A stretch of DNA of 64,000 nucleotides from Falsiroseomonas bella (GTDB lineage: Bacteria; Pseudomonadota; Alphaproteobacteria; Acetobacterales; Acetobacteraceae). The notes beneath the pieces were generated by a model that ran no database searches, was not told the DNA's origin, and saw only the letters and a list, made by a program, of their open reading frames with translations. The stretch lies in the NCBI RefSeq assembly GCF_003173615.1, contig NZ_QGNA01000003.1:372001-436000 (forward strand). Reading direction: 5' to 3'. The position numbers and the translations under genes are program-made. Below are positions 17,406 to 25,121 of this stretch, in pieces; the first letter of the stretch is position 1, and each line of letters opens with the position of its first letter.

Positions 17406-18626
17406 CTACGCGAGGCGCGGCGCCGGCCGGCTGCGCAGCACCATCACCGCCGCGAAGAGAAGGGCCGGCAGCAGCGCCAGGTTCAGCACGTTCCAGCCGT
17501 ACCCGGCATGCACCGCGCCCGAGGCCAGCGCGGTGCAGGCGACAGTGCCGAAGACGATGAAATCATTCGCCGCCTGCGCCCGCACCCGCTCCGCCGGCGT
17601 GTGGCTTTCGCCGAGCAGCGCGGTGGCGCCGGTGAACATGAAGTTCCACCCCAGGCCGAGCAGCACCAGCGCCACGGTGAAGTGCCCGAAGCTGAGCCCC
17701 ATCACCGCCACCGCGATGCAGGCGATGTTGAGCGCGGCGCCGGCCGCGATGATGCGCCGGGCGCCGTAGCGCCCGATCAGCCGGCCGGTGAAGAAGCCGG
17801 GCGCGAACATCGCGACCGCATGCGCCTGGATCACGGTCGCGCTCGCGGTCACCGCGAAGCCGCAGGCCATCATCTCGAGCGGGGTCGAGGTCATCACCAG
17901 GTTCATCGCGCCGTAGCCGATCGCGCCGGCCGCGGCGGCGGTGAGGAAGGCGGGTCGGCGGACGATCTCCCACACCGGGGTCGGGCTCGCCTGCGGCGCC
18001 GGCGCGGGCGGCAGGCGCACGAAATGCAGCAGCACCAGGCAGACCAGCGGCAGGCCTGCGAAGATCAGGTAGGTGCCCAGGAACAGGAAGGGCTCCACCA
18101 TGTCCTTGCTGTGCTTCACCATCTCCGGCCCGAAGATCGCCGCCAGAACGCCGCCGGCCATTACCAGCGCGATGGCGCGCGGACGATAGGCGGGCGAGGC
18201 GACCTCGGCGGCGGCGAAGCGGTAGTGCTGGGCAATGCCGAAGCCGATGCCGGCCGGCAGCCCGCCGGCCACGTAGAGCCAGAAATCATGCATCCAGATG
18301 CCGGCGGCGAAGATCAGCGTGCCGGTCAGCGCGGCGAAGGCGCCCAGCGTGAACCCGGCCCGGCGCCCGAGCTTCGCGAAGATCACGCCGGCCGGAATCG
18401 AAGCGGCCATTGTCGCGACCATCTGCAGCGCGAAAGGCAGCGTCGCGAGCGACTTGTCTTCGGCCAGGCTGTAGCCGATCAGCGCGCTCATCGCGACCTG
18501 GCCGACGATGGAGGCGTTCATCGAGGCCTGGCAGAAGAACAGCAGCAGGACGTCGAGCTTCATCCGCTTCTCGGCGGCGAGGGCCTGCGGCCCGGTTCCT
18601 GCGATGCTCACGCGAAGTGGCTCCAT
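17406..18626 (-). CDS. MFS transporter
   Basis: A 406-residue major facilitator superfamily protein with about 12 hydrophobic segments and the loop motif AKLGRRAGFTLGA between helices 2 and 3 (a degenerate RxGRR motif A). Many glycine-rich helices (GIGFGIAQHYRF, LGLGWNFMFTG) support a small-solute transporter, but substrate is not evident. The start at 18626 overlaps the thiL stop by 19 bp; MKLDVLLLFF at about 18563 is an alternative start just before the first membrane helix. Its position at the end of the rib-nusB-thiL run suggests cotranscription. Confidence 0.85.
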   Translation of the reverse strand: MEPLRVSIAGTGPQALAAEKRMKLDVLLLFFCQASMNASIVGQVAMSALIGYSLAEDKSLATLPFALQMVATMAASIPAGVIFAKLGRRAGFTLGAFAALTGTLIFAAGIWMHDFWLYVAGGLPAGIGFGIAQHYRFAAAEVASPAYRPRAIALVMAGGVLAAIFGPEMVKHSKDMVEPFLFLGTYLIFAGLPLVCLVLLHFVRLPPAPAPQASPTPVWEIVRRPAFLTAAAAGAIGYGAMNLVMTSTPLEMMACGFAVTASATVIQAHAVAMFAPGFFTGRLIGRYGARRIIAAGAALNIACIAVAVMGLSFGHFTVALVLLGLGWNFMFTGATALLGESHTPAERVRAQAANDFIVFGTVACTALASGAVHAGYGWNVLNLALLPALLFAAVMVLRSRPAPRLA

Positions 18627-19570
18627 CCGCCGCGGGGCAGCGGGATGGCGGCCCCTTGCGCATCCAGCACGACCACGCCCTCCCCGTCCAGGAAGCGACC
18701 GATGCGCGCCACGGGGGTCTGCGCCGCCTTCGCGGCCGCGAGCACCCGACCGGCATCGGCCGGATCGGCCGCGAAGAGCAGCTCATAGTCGTCGCCACCG
18801 GAGAGGATCCGCGGCAGCAGCGCCGGATCGGCCGCCAGCGCGGCGCTGGCGGGTTCAGAGAGAGGGACCGACGGCGCCTCGATCACCGCCCCGCAGCCGG
18901 CCGCGCGGGCGAGATGGCCGAGGTCCTGCACCAGCCCGTCCGAGACATCCATCGCGGCGCGCGCGACGCCGGACAGCGCCTGGCCGAGCGCCAGCCGCGG
19001 CGCCGGCACGCGGTAGCGCGCGGCGAGGTGCGGGTCGGGCGGCAGGCGGCCGGTCAGCGACAGCAGGCCGAGCGCCCCGTCGCCGATGGTGCCGGAGACC
19101 CAGACCTCGTCGCCGGGCCGCGCGCCGGCGCGACGCAGCGCGCGGCCGGGCTCGACCGTGCCGAGGATGGTCAGCGAGAAGGTCGCCGGGCCGGGCGTGC
19201 CGACGGTGTCGCCGCCCAGCACCGTCAGCCCGAATTCCGCCTGGTCCGCCGCGAGGCCCGCGACGAATTGCGCGATCCAGGCATCGTCGGTCCCCTGCGG
19301 GAAGGCGCAGGTCATCAGGTAGCCGAGCGGCGCCGCGCCCATGGCGGCGAGGTCCGACAGGTTCACCCGCAGCAGCTTGCGGCCGATCGTGTCCGGCGGG
19401 TCGTCCGGCAGGAAATGCACGCCGGCGACCATGGCGTCGGCGGCGAGGACAAGCTGGCGGCCGGCGGGGGGATCGAGCAGTGCGGCGTCATCGGAAAGAT
19501 CGAGCGCGCCGGCGCCGGCGAGCGGGCGGAAATGGCGGGCGATCAGGGCGAATTCGGGGGGAAGCGTCAT
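18608..19570 (-). CDS. thiL: thiamine-monophosphate kinase
   Basis: A 320-residue ThiL, which phosphorylates thiamine monophosphate to the active cofactor thiamine diphosphate. Family motifs include DDAALL near residue 25, the ATP/Mg loop with VAGVHF, KLLRVNLSDLAAMGA, GGDTV, AMDVSDGLVQDL and SGGDDYELLF. The ATG at 19570 gives the usual N-terminus (PPEFALIARHF, compare E. coli EFDLIARYF). The gene lies downstream of nusB, an order shared by many proteobacteria, but an 81 bp palindromic repeat separates the two here. Confidence 0.95.
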   Translation of the reverse strand: MTLPPEFALIARHFRPLAGAGALDLSDDAALLDPPAGRQLVLAADAMVAGVHFLPDDPPDTIGRKLLRVNLSDLAAMGAAPLGYLMTCAFPQGTDDAWIAQFVAGLAADQAEFGLTVLGGDTVGTPGPATFSLTILGTVEPGRALRRAGARPGDEVWVSGTIGDGALGLLSLTGRLPPDPHLAARYRVPAPRLALGQALSGVARAAMDVSDGLVQDLGHLARAAGCGAVIEAPSVPLSEPASAALAADPALLPRILSGGDDYELLFAADPADAGRVLAAAKAAQTPVARIGRFLDGEGVVVLDAQGAAIPLPRGGWSHFA

Positions 19571-19589
19571 GTTGGGGAAGGCAGCGCCG

Positions 19590-19670
19590 CCCCCACCCAA
19601 CCCTCCCCCGCACTGCGGGGGAGGGCTTCTTCTCCCTCTCCCGCAGTGCGGGGGAGGGTCGGGGTGGGGG
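19590..19670. repeat. long GC-rich inverted repeat (REP-like) between nusB and thiL
   Basis: Two facing copies of the same element. The left arm is CCCCCACCC-AA-CCCTCCCCCGC-act-GCGGGGGAGGG and the right arm is its near-perfect reverse complement, separated by CTTCTTCT. Each half also folds on itself: an 11 bp perfect stem at 19601-19625 and an 11 bp stem with one mismatch at 19634-19658. Single copies of the element occur at 53576-53615 and, shortened, at 61020-61042, so this is a dispersed repeat. Confidence 0.85.
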
Positions 19671-19678
19671 CTGATCCC

Positions 19679-20173
19679 CTACCCCCGCGCGAACTCATCC
19701 GCCCGGAACTTCCGCGCCAGCGCCTCCAGCACGCCATTGGCGAATTTCGGCTCGTCGCCGGCGAAGAAGCCGTGCGCGATGTCGAGATACTCGTTGATCA
19801 CCACGCGCATCGGCGGGTCGTTCTTCTGCATCAGCTCGGCGCCGGCGGCGCGCAGCAGGGCGCGCAGCACGGGATCGAGCTTCTCGAGCGGCCAGTCCTT
19901 CGCCAGCACCTCGGCGAGCGCGCCGTCGATCGGCTCGATGTTGCTCGCCGCGGCGCGGACGAGCTTCGCGAAGAGGCGCACATCGGCCTCCGGCACGCGG
20001 CCCTCGCCGAAGCTTTCCTCGGCCTCGTTGGGACCGAGGCGGTGGCGGACGAACTGCTCGATCACCGTCTCCGGGCTTTCGCCGGCCTGCTCCGACTGGA
20101 ACAGCGCCTGCACGGCGGCGACTCGCGCACCGGTGCGCGGGCGCCCGCGCTGGATCTGCGCCTTGCCGCTCAT
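19679..20173 (-). CDS. nusB: transcription antitermination factor NusB
   Basis: A 164-residue NusB, an RNA-binding helical protein that with NusE/S10 binds boxA RNA in rRNA antitermination. Family features are RVAAVQALFQSEQ at the start and the C-terminal INEYLDIAHGFFAGDEPKFANGVL block. A modest insertion around residues 40-60 (EEFVRHRLG...EAEES) is common in alphaproteobacteria. It overlaps ribH by 4 bp (ATGA), a widespread ribH-nusB coupling. Confidence 0.95.
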   Translation of the reverse strand: MSGKAQIQRGRPRTGARVAAVQALFQSEQAGESPETVIEQFVRHRLGPNEAEESFGEGRVPEADVRLFAKLVRAAASNIEPIDGALAEVLAKDWPLEKLDPVLRALLRAAGAELMQKNDPPMRVVINEYLDIAHGFFAGDEPKFANGVLEALARKFRADEFARG

Positions 20174-20646
20174 GACGCGAACCGCCGCGCCAGCGCGATC
20201 TGCTGCACCAGCGCATGCGCCGCCTCGGCGCCCTTGTTCATGCGGTCGTCGCGGGAGCGCGCGACCGCCTGCTCGATCGTGTCCACCGTCAGCAGCCCGA
20301 AGCCGAGCGGCGCGCCGGTCTCGACCGAGAGGTCCATCACGCCCTGGCAGACCGCCTCGCAGATGAAGGTGTAGTGATCGGTCTCGCCGCGCACGACGCA
20401 GCCGAGCAGCAGGAAGCCGTCCCAGCCACCCCGGCGCAGCGCCATGCGCAAGGCCGCGGGCAGCTCATAGGCGCCGGCGACATCGGCGACGTCGATGGTC
20501 GCGCCGACCTCGGCCAGCACGCCGCGCGCGCCCCGGACCATGCCGCCCACGACATCGGCATAGTAGGGCGCCAGGATCACCAGCACCCGCGGCGCGGGGC
20601 CGTCGAGCGCCGCCCGGGCGCGTTCGGGAGAGTCCTTCGTACTCAC
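20170..20646 (-). CDS. ribH: 6,7-dimethyl-8-ribityllumazine synthase
   Basis: A 158-residue lumazine synthase, which joins the pyrimidine intermediate to dihydroxybutanone phosphate. It shows GAYELPAALRMAL, the LGCVVRGETDHYTFI phosphate-binding loop with catalytic His, and PLGFGLLTVDTIEQA. The gene starts with GTG at 20646, overlapping the ribBA stop (GTGA). It acts just before riboflavin synthase RibE in the pathway and would assemble into a capsid-like or pentameric complex. Confidence 0.95.
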   Translation of the reverse strand: MSTKDSPERARAALDGPAPRVLVILAPYYADVVGGMVRGARGVLAEVGATIDVADVAGAYELPAALRMALRRGGWDGFLLLGCVVRGETDHYTFICEAVCQGVMDLSVETGAPLGFGLLTVDTIEQAVARSRDDRMNKGAEAAHALVQQIALARRFAS

Positions 20647-21767
20647 GCGGAATCCTTCAGGATCGGCCGGCTCTCGACCACCGTCAGCCCATAGCCTTCC
20701 AGGCCGACCACAGGGCGGGGGTTGTCGGACAGGCGGATGATGTCGCGCAAGCCCAGATCGGCGAGGATCTGCGCGCCGATGCCGTAGTCGCGCAGTTCGG
20801 GCGCCGTGGCCCGCCGCTCGCGCCCGGCGCGGATCGCCTGGGAGAGCCCGTCGGGCCGCCAGTCGCGCAGCAGCACGACGACGCCCCTGCCCTCCGCCTC
20901 GATCAGGCGCATCGCGCGGTGCAGCTCATGCTCGACGCGCCCCGCAACGAGGTCCTGCAGCATGGAGGCCGCGTGCATCCGCACCAGCGCCGGCCCGGGC
21001 CGCGAGAGGTCGCCCTTCACCAGCGCCAGATGCTCGCCATGGTCGAGGGTGGAGGCATAGACCACCACACGCCAAGTGCCGCCGACGCCCTCCATGGAGC
21101 CTTCCTCCACGCGGCGCACCAGGCGTTCGGTGCGGCGGCGATGCGCGATCAGGTCCGCGATGGTGCCAAGCTTGAGGCCGTGATGCTGCGCGAAGGCGAC
21201 GAGGTCCGGCATGCGCGCCATGGTGCCGTCGTCGTTCATGATCTCGCAGATCACGCCGGCGGGGTTGAGCCCGGCCATGCGCGCGAAATCCACCGCGGCC
21301 TCGGTGTGGCCCGCACGCACCAGCACGCCGCCGTCGCGCGCGACGAGGGGGAAGACATGGCCCGGCGTGACGATGTGCTCGCGCCCCAGCTCCGGGTTGA
21401 TCGCCACCGCGATGGTGCGCGCGCGGTCGGCGGCCGAGATGCCGGTGGTAACGCCGTCGCGCGCCTCGATGGAGACGGTGAAGGCGGTCTGGTGGCGCGT
21501 GCCGTTGGACTGCGCCATCAGCGGCAGGCCAAGCTGCTCCACCCGCGCGCGCGTCATCGCCAGGCAGATCAGGCCGCGGGCGTGGCGGGCCATGAAGTTG
21601 ATGGCGTCGGGCGTGGCGAATTGCGCGGGGATGACGAGGTCGCCCTCGTTCTCGCGGTCCTCGTCATCCACCAGGATGAACATGCGGCCGCGCCGGGCTT
21701 CCTCCAGCAGCTCCTCGGCGGGGCTGAGGAATTCGGCGAAGCTGGTCTGCGTCGTCTCGACCTTCAC
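20643..21767 (-). CDS. ribBA: RibB-type DHBP synthase fused to a degenerate GTP cyclohydrolase II domain
   Basis: A 374-residue two-domain protein. Residues 1-200 are 3,4-dihydroxy-2-butanone 4-phosphate synthase with the acidic loop DDEDRENEGDL (34-45), RHQTAFTVS, TPGHVFPLVAR and CEIMNDDG, all intact. Residues about 205-374 follow the GTP cyclohydrolase II fold and keep the late motif DYGIGAQILADLG and the NP...GLEGYGL ending, but the zinc site is gone: active enzymes have C...CDCG, and this half has no cysteine at all (RMHAASMLQDLV at 263-274 replaces the first ligand region). It should supply the four-carbon unit only. Start is GTG at 21767, overlapping ribE (GTGA). Confidence 0.92.
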   Translation of the reverse strand: MKVETTQTSFAEFLSPAEELLEEARRGRMFILVDDEDRENEGDLVIPAQFATPDAINFMARHARGLICLAMTRARVEQLGLPLMAQSNGTRHQTAFTVSIEARDGVTTGISAADRARTIAVAINPELGREHIVTPGHVFPLVARDGGVLVRAGHTEAAVDFARMAGLNPAGVICEIMNDDGTMARMPDLVAFAQHHGLKLGTIADLIAHRRRTERLVRRVEEGSMEGVGGTWRVVVYASTLDHGEHLALVKGDLSRPGPALVRMHAASMLQDLVAGRVEHELHRAMRLIEAEGRGVVVLLRDWRPDGLSQAIRAGRERRATAPELRDYGIGAQILADLGLRDIIRLSDNPRPVVGLEGYGLTVVESRPILKDSA

Positions 21768-22375
21768 CGCTGGTACTCCCGCAGGCGCGCCACGTAGCGC
21801 GCCATCATGTCGATCTCGAGATTGACCCGGCTGCCCGGCTGCAGCGTGCCGAAGGTGGTGACCGCGGCGGTGTGGGGGATGATGTTCACCCCGAATTCGT
21901 CGCCCGCCACCTCGTTCACCGTCAACGAGACGCCATCCACCGCGATCGAGCCCTTCGGCGCGATGAAGGGCGCAAGCTCGCGCGGCGCGCGGAAGCGCCA
22001 GCGGACGGAGGCGTTCTCCGGCGTGGCGGAGACCACCTCGCCCGTGCCGTCCACATGGCCCGCGACCAGATGCCCGCCAAGCTCGTCGCCCAGCCGCAGT
22101 GCGCGTTCCAGGTTCACCCGCATGCCGCGCTTCCACTCGCCGAGCGTGGTCTTGGACAGCGTCTCGGCCGAGGCTTCCACCGCAAACCAGTCGCCGCCAA
22201 GCTCCACCACCGTCAGGCAGACGCCGGAGCAGGCGATGGAGGCGCCGATCACCGCCTGCACCGGCGCGGCCAGGAAGCCCGGCGAAGTGCCGATGACCAT
22301 GCGGTGGTCGTGCCTTCCGCCGATGGGCAGGATCTCGCGCACGGTGCCGAGGTCGGTGACGATCCCGGTGAACAT
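21764..22375 (-). CDS. ribE: riboflavin synthase alpha subunit
   Basis: A 203-residue riboflavin synthase made of two tandem lumazine-binding domains. The N-terminus MFTGIVTDLGTV and repeated motifs (SIACSGVCLTVVE in the first half, SIAVDGVSLTVNEV in the second; GGHLVAGHVDG) are typical. It dismutates two lumazine molecules into riboflavin. It begins 3 bp after ribD and overlaps ribBA by 4 bp, so ribD-ribE-ribBA-ribH-nusB form one tightly coupled operon. Confidence 0.95.
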   Translation of the reverse strand: MFTGIVTDLGTVREILPIGGRHDHRMVIGTSPGFLAAPVQAVIGASIACSGVCLTVVELGGDWFAVEASAETLSKTTLGEWKRGMRVNLERALRLGDELGGHLVAGHVDGTGEVVSATPENASVRWRFRAPRELAPFIAPKGSIAVDGVSLTVNEVAGDEFGVNIIPHTAAVTTFGTLQPGSRVNLEIDMMARYVARLREYQR

Positions 22376-22378
22376 CGG

Positions 22379-23485
22379 TCAGGCCTCGCGCGGTTCGAAT
22401 TCGGTGAGCCAGTCGGGCCCGAGCGGACGGGCGGCGACGCGGCGGAATCTGGGCATGGCGGCCAGGACCTCAACCGGCAGGCGGTAGGCCGCCGGCAGCC
22501 CGTCCCCGCCCATGACGCCCGGGGCATGGAACCAGGCGAGCCGGTCCACAAGCCCCTCCCGCAGCAGGGCAGCGGCGATGCCGGCGCCGCCCTCGGCCAG
22601 CACCCGCGTCACGCCGCGCTGCGCCAGCGCGCCGAGCAGCGCCGTGAGGCTCAGCCCCTCCGGCCCACGGGCGACGGTCGCCACCTCGGCACCGGCTTCC
22701 AGATAGGGCGCGAGGGCGGCCGGCTTGTGGCCCGGCACGGTCACCAGCAGGGTCGGATGCTGCCGGGCGGTGGCGAACACGCGTGCGCCGGGCGGGGTGC
22801 GCAGCCGCGCATCGGCGATCACCCGCAGCGAGCGGGTGGGCGCCGCGCCGGGCAGTCGGCAGGTGAGGTCGGGGTCGTCCGCCACCGCCGTGCCGGAGCC
22901 GACCAGGATCGCATCATGCCGCGCGCGCATGGCGTGCGCCTCCCGCCGCGCCTCGGGGCCGGTGATCCATTGGCTTTCGCCCGCATGGGTGGCGATGCGG
23001 CCGTCGAGGGTGGTGGCGAGCTTCAGCGTCACCACGGGGCGGCCCGCGCGGATACGGCGCGAGAAGCCGGCATTGATCGCCTGCGCCTCGGCTTCCAGCA
23101 GCCCTTCCTCCACGACGATGCCGGCCGCGCGCAGCATGGCGAAGCCGCGGCCATCCACCCGCGGGTCGGGATCGCGCATGGCGGCGATGACGCGCGCGAC
23201 GCCGGCGCCGATCAGCGCATTGCAGCAGGGCGGCGTGCGGCCGTGATGGGAACAGGGTTCCAGCGTCACATAGGCGGTGGCACCGCGGGCGAGGTCCCCT
23301 GCCCTGCGCAGCGCCTCCGTCTCGGCATGCGGGCGCCCGCCGGGCTGGGTCCAGCCGCGGCCGACCACCGCGCCGTCGCGGACGATGACGCAGCCGACCG
23401 CCGGATTGGGCCAGGTATTGCCGAGCCCACGCCGCGCCAGCGCCAGCGCGGCCTGCATATGGGCAAGGTCGGCAGGGTCGGGCAC
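22379..23485 (-). CDS. ribD: bifunctional riboflavin deaminase/reductase RibD
   Basis: A protein of about 368 residues. The N-terminal zinc deaminase domain has GRPHAETEAL and the PCSHHGRTPPC cluster; the C-terminal reductase domain begins near residue 150 (PVVTLKLATTLDGRIAT) and includes WITGPEARREAH and LAEGGAGIAAALL. It deaminates and reduces the pyrimidine product of GTP cyclohydrolase II. No ATG stands before the domain; GTG at 23485 is the best fit to homologues, with GTG at 23512 as an alternative. First gene of the rib operon. No FMN riboswitch is apparent upstream. Confidence 0.92.
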   Translation of the reverse strand: MPDPADLAHMQAALALARRGLGNTWPNPAVGCVIVRDGAVVGRGWTQPGGRPHAETEALRRAGDLARGATAYVTLEPCSHHGRTPPCCNALIGAGVARVIAAMRDPDPRVDGRGFAMLRAAGIVVEEGLLEAEAQAINAGFSRRIRAGRPVVTLKLATTLDGRIATHAGESQWITGPEARREAHAMRARHDAILVGSGTAVADDPDLTCRLPGAAPTRSLRVIADARLRTPPGARVFATARQHPTLLVTVPGHKPAALAPYLEAGAEVATVARGPEGLSLTALLGALAQRGVTRVLAEGGAGIAAALLREGLVDRLAWFHAPGVMGGDGLPAAYRLPVEVLAAMPRFRRVAARPLGPDWLTEFEPREA

Positions 23486-23552
23486 GGAGGTCAGGCGGCG
23501 TCGCGGGGGCACATCGCTGTTACTTGGCGCAGCCTGCCCGGAGGCGGAAGGG

Positions 23553-23576
23553 CCGGGCGCCCGCACGGGCGCCCGG
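23553..23576 (-). terminator. terminator-like hairpin after PEP-CTERM gene
   Basis: A perfect 10 bp stem CCGGGCGCCC / GGGCGCCCGG with loop GCAC, 4 bp after the stop of the PEP-CTERM gene (minus strand) and just upstream of ribD. It lacks a clear U tract, so it may be a stabilising hairpin rather than an efficient intrinsic terminator. Confidence 0.45.
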
Positions 23577-23580
23577 GGCG

Positions 23581-24165
23581 TCATGCGCCGGCGGGATGGC
23601 TCCGGCGGCGGGTGGCGGCGAGGCCTGCAAGACCGAAGCCCAGCAGCATCAGCGACGCCGGCTCTGGCACCGTCGCCGCTGGGCCGAGATCGAAGGTCAA
23701 GGTGACGCTCGCTCCACGGGGCCACGAGACGAAATTGTAGTTGAGCGATACACTGTCGGTGGTGAAGCTCACATCCGACGCGACCAGCCCGTCCGATCCG
23801 AGCAGCCCGCCAATCGTCTGGCTCGTACTGAAGTTGACCCCCGTGATGACGAGGCCAGGACCGAAATTCAGGTCCCCGACCGTCAGGAGAAAGGGGCTTG
23901 TGAGGTTGTGGGGATCAGCAAGCGAGTAGATCCCCGTCATCACGATGGCATCGGCCGTCACGTCAACCGTGAAACCATCTACACCAAATAAGCTGAGGGT
24001 GAACTCGATACCGTTGCCGACCACGGCTGTTGCTGCCGGCCCAACAGTCCAGAACGTGTCCGTGGCTGTAACGCTCGTGCCGACCAGGCTCGCGGCCTCG
24101 GCCGGCAGGGGAGGCGCCAAAGCCAGACTCGTGGCGAGAAGAAGCGCAAGCTTTCCGTCGTGCAT
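23581..24165 (-). CDS. PEP-CTERM sorting-domain protein
   Basis: A 194-residue exported protein. Signal peptide about residues 1-24 (ending PAEA), then a Thr/Val/Gly-rich beta-type body, and a C-terminal sorting signal: VPEPASLMLLGFGLAGLAATRRR, that is a VPEP motif, one membrane helix and a basic end. Such proteins are processed by an exosortase (EpsH-type) and often associated with exopolysaccharide. The start at 24165 has GGAGACC upstream. No exosortase is in the window. G+C is visibly lower than in neighbours and the gene interrupts the otherwise conserved rib-nrdR-glyA order, suggesting insertion. The function of the body is unknown. Confidence 0.85.
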   Translation of the reverse strand: MHDGKLALLLATSLALAPPLPAEAASLVGTSVTATDTFWTVGPAATAVVGNGIEFTLSLFGVDGFTVDVTADAIVMTGIYSLADPHNLTSPFLLTVGDLNFGPGLVITGVNFSTSQTIGGLLGSDGLVASDVSFTTDSVSLNYNFVSWPRGASVTLTFDLGPAATVPEPASLMLLGFGLAGLAATRRRSHPAGA

Positions 24166-24512
24166 CGTGGTCTCCAGACCGATCGGGCGTGGGCAGGCAT
24201 GGTGGTCGCGGCGCCCCCTTTGAGCAACCGGAACGTTCCAAGCAAAATCGGCACCACACTGGAGAACCCGCACCGGCGCTGCGTTTTGGCGACCCGGCCG
24301 TGTCGGCCTGTAAACTCTGCCGACGGTCGCCGATCCGTCGCGAGTGGACGCCGACGCCGTCAGAAGGGCTCAGAGGGTCGCGGCGTCGGCACTAAACCGT
24401 TGAAAGTAAGTCCTTTGTGTCGACGGCCGCGAGCCAGGGCGGCGGCGATGCATAACGGCGAGCGCGTCAACAGGGTTGTAAAGCTCGTCGAGTGCGCCGC
24501 CGCCAGTTCGAC
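24166..24512. other. 347 bp intergenic region, lower G+C
   Basis: Between nrdR and the PEP-CTERM gene (both minus strand). No reading frame here has a recognisable protein or good ribosome-binding site, and no clear hairpin is seen. It presumably holds the PEP-CTERM gene promoter. Composition is more A+T-rich than the flanking operons, like the PEP-CTERM gene itself. Confidence 0.5.
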
Positions 24513-24965
24513 TCAGCTGCCGTCCATCTGGCCGAGAAAAGCCTGGAAATCCTTGGCCTCGCGGAAATTCCTGTAGACCGACGCGAAGCGGACATAGGCC
24601 ACCTGGTCCACGTCGCGCAGCGTGTCCAGCACCACGTCGCCGATGCGGCGGCTGGTCACTTCGCTGTCCGCTTCCACCTCCAGCCGACGCTGGATGCCGT
24701 TGACGATGCGCTCGATGCGCTCCTCGTCGAAGGGGCGCTTGCGCAGCGCGATGCGCACGCTGCGCGCCAGCTTGTCGCGGTCGAAGGGCACGCGGCGGCC
24801 ATCGGACTTGATGACCACCAGCTCCCGCAGTTGCACCCGCTCGAAGGTGGTGAAGCGGTTGCCGCAAGCGGGGCAGGACCGGCGACGGCGGATCGAGGCG
24901 CCGTCCTCGGCGGGACGGCTGTCCTTCACCTGCGTGTCCTCGTTGCCGCAAAAGGGGCAGCGCAT
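24513..24965 (-). CDS. nrdR: transcriptional repressor NrdR
   Basis: A 150-residue NrdR, which represses ribonucleotide reductase genes according to ATP/dATP levels. The N-terminal zinc ribbon has [17 protein letters not shown] and a second pair CPACGNRF; the ATP-cone follows with [19 protein letters not shown] and the C-terminal [11 protein letters not shown] block. The gene starts with ATG at 24965, 156 bp downstream of glyA, the usual glyA-nrdR neighbourhood in alphaproteobacteria. Confidence 0.97.
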   Translation of the reverse strand: MRCPFCGNEDTQVKDSRPAEDGASIRRRRSCPACGNRFTTFERVQLRELVVIKSDGRRVPFDRDKLARSVRIALRKRPFDEERIERIVNGIQRRLEVEADSEVTSRRIGDVVLDTLRDVDQVAYVRFASVYRNFREAKDFQAFLGQMDGS

Positions 24966-25121
24966 CCTATGGTGCCCTCAGACGGCGGGCGCGCGCATCG
25001 GCGCGCTTGCCTTCGCCGCGCAACGGTCGCACCCGGCGGCACTGTCATGTGGGCGGCGCCGGCCGCTGTGCGGCCGGATCCTCGATGCGTGGTCCATCTG
25101 TTGCACCGAGGGCGCCATGCG

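Noticed and set aside
23486-23552. Possible FMN riboswitch before ribD
   Set aside because: The gap is too short and lacks the RFN element pattern.
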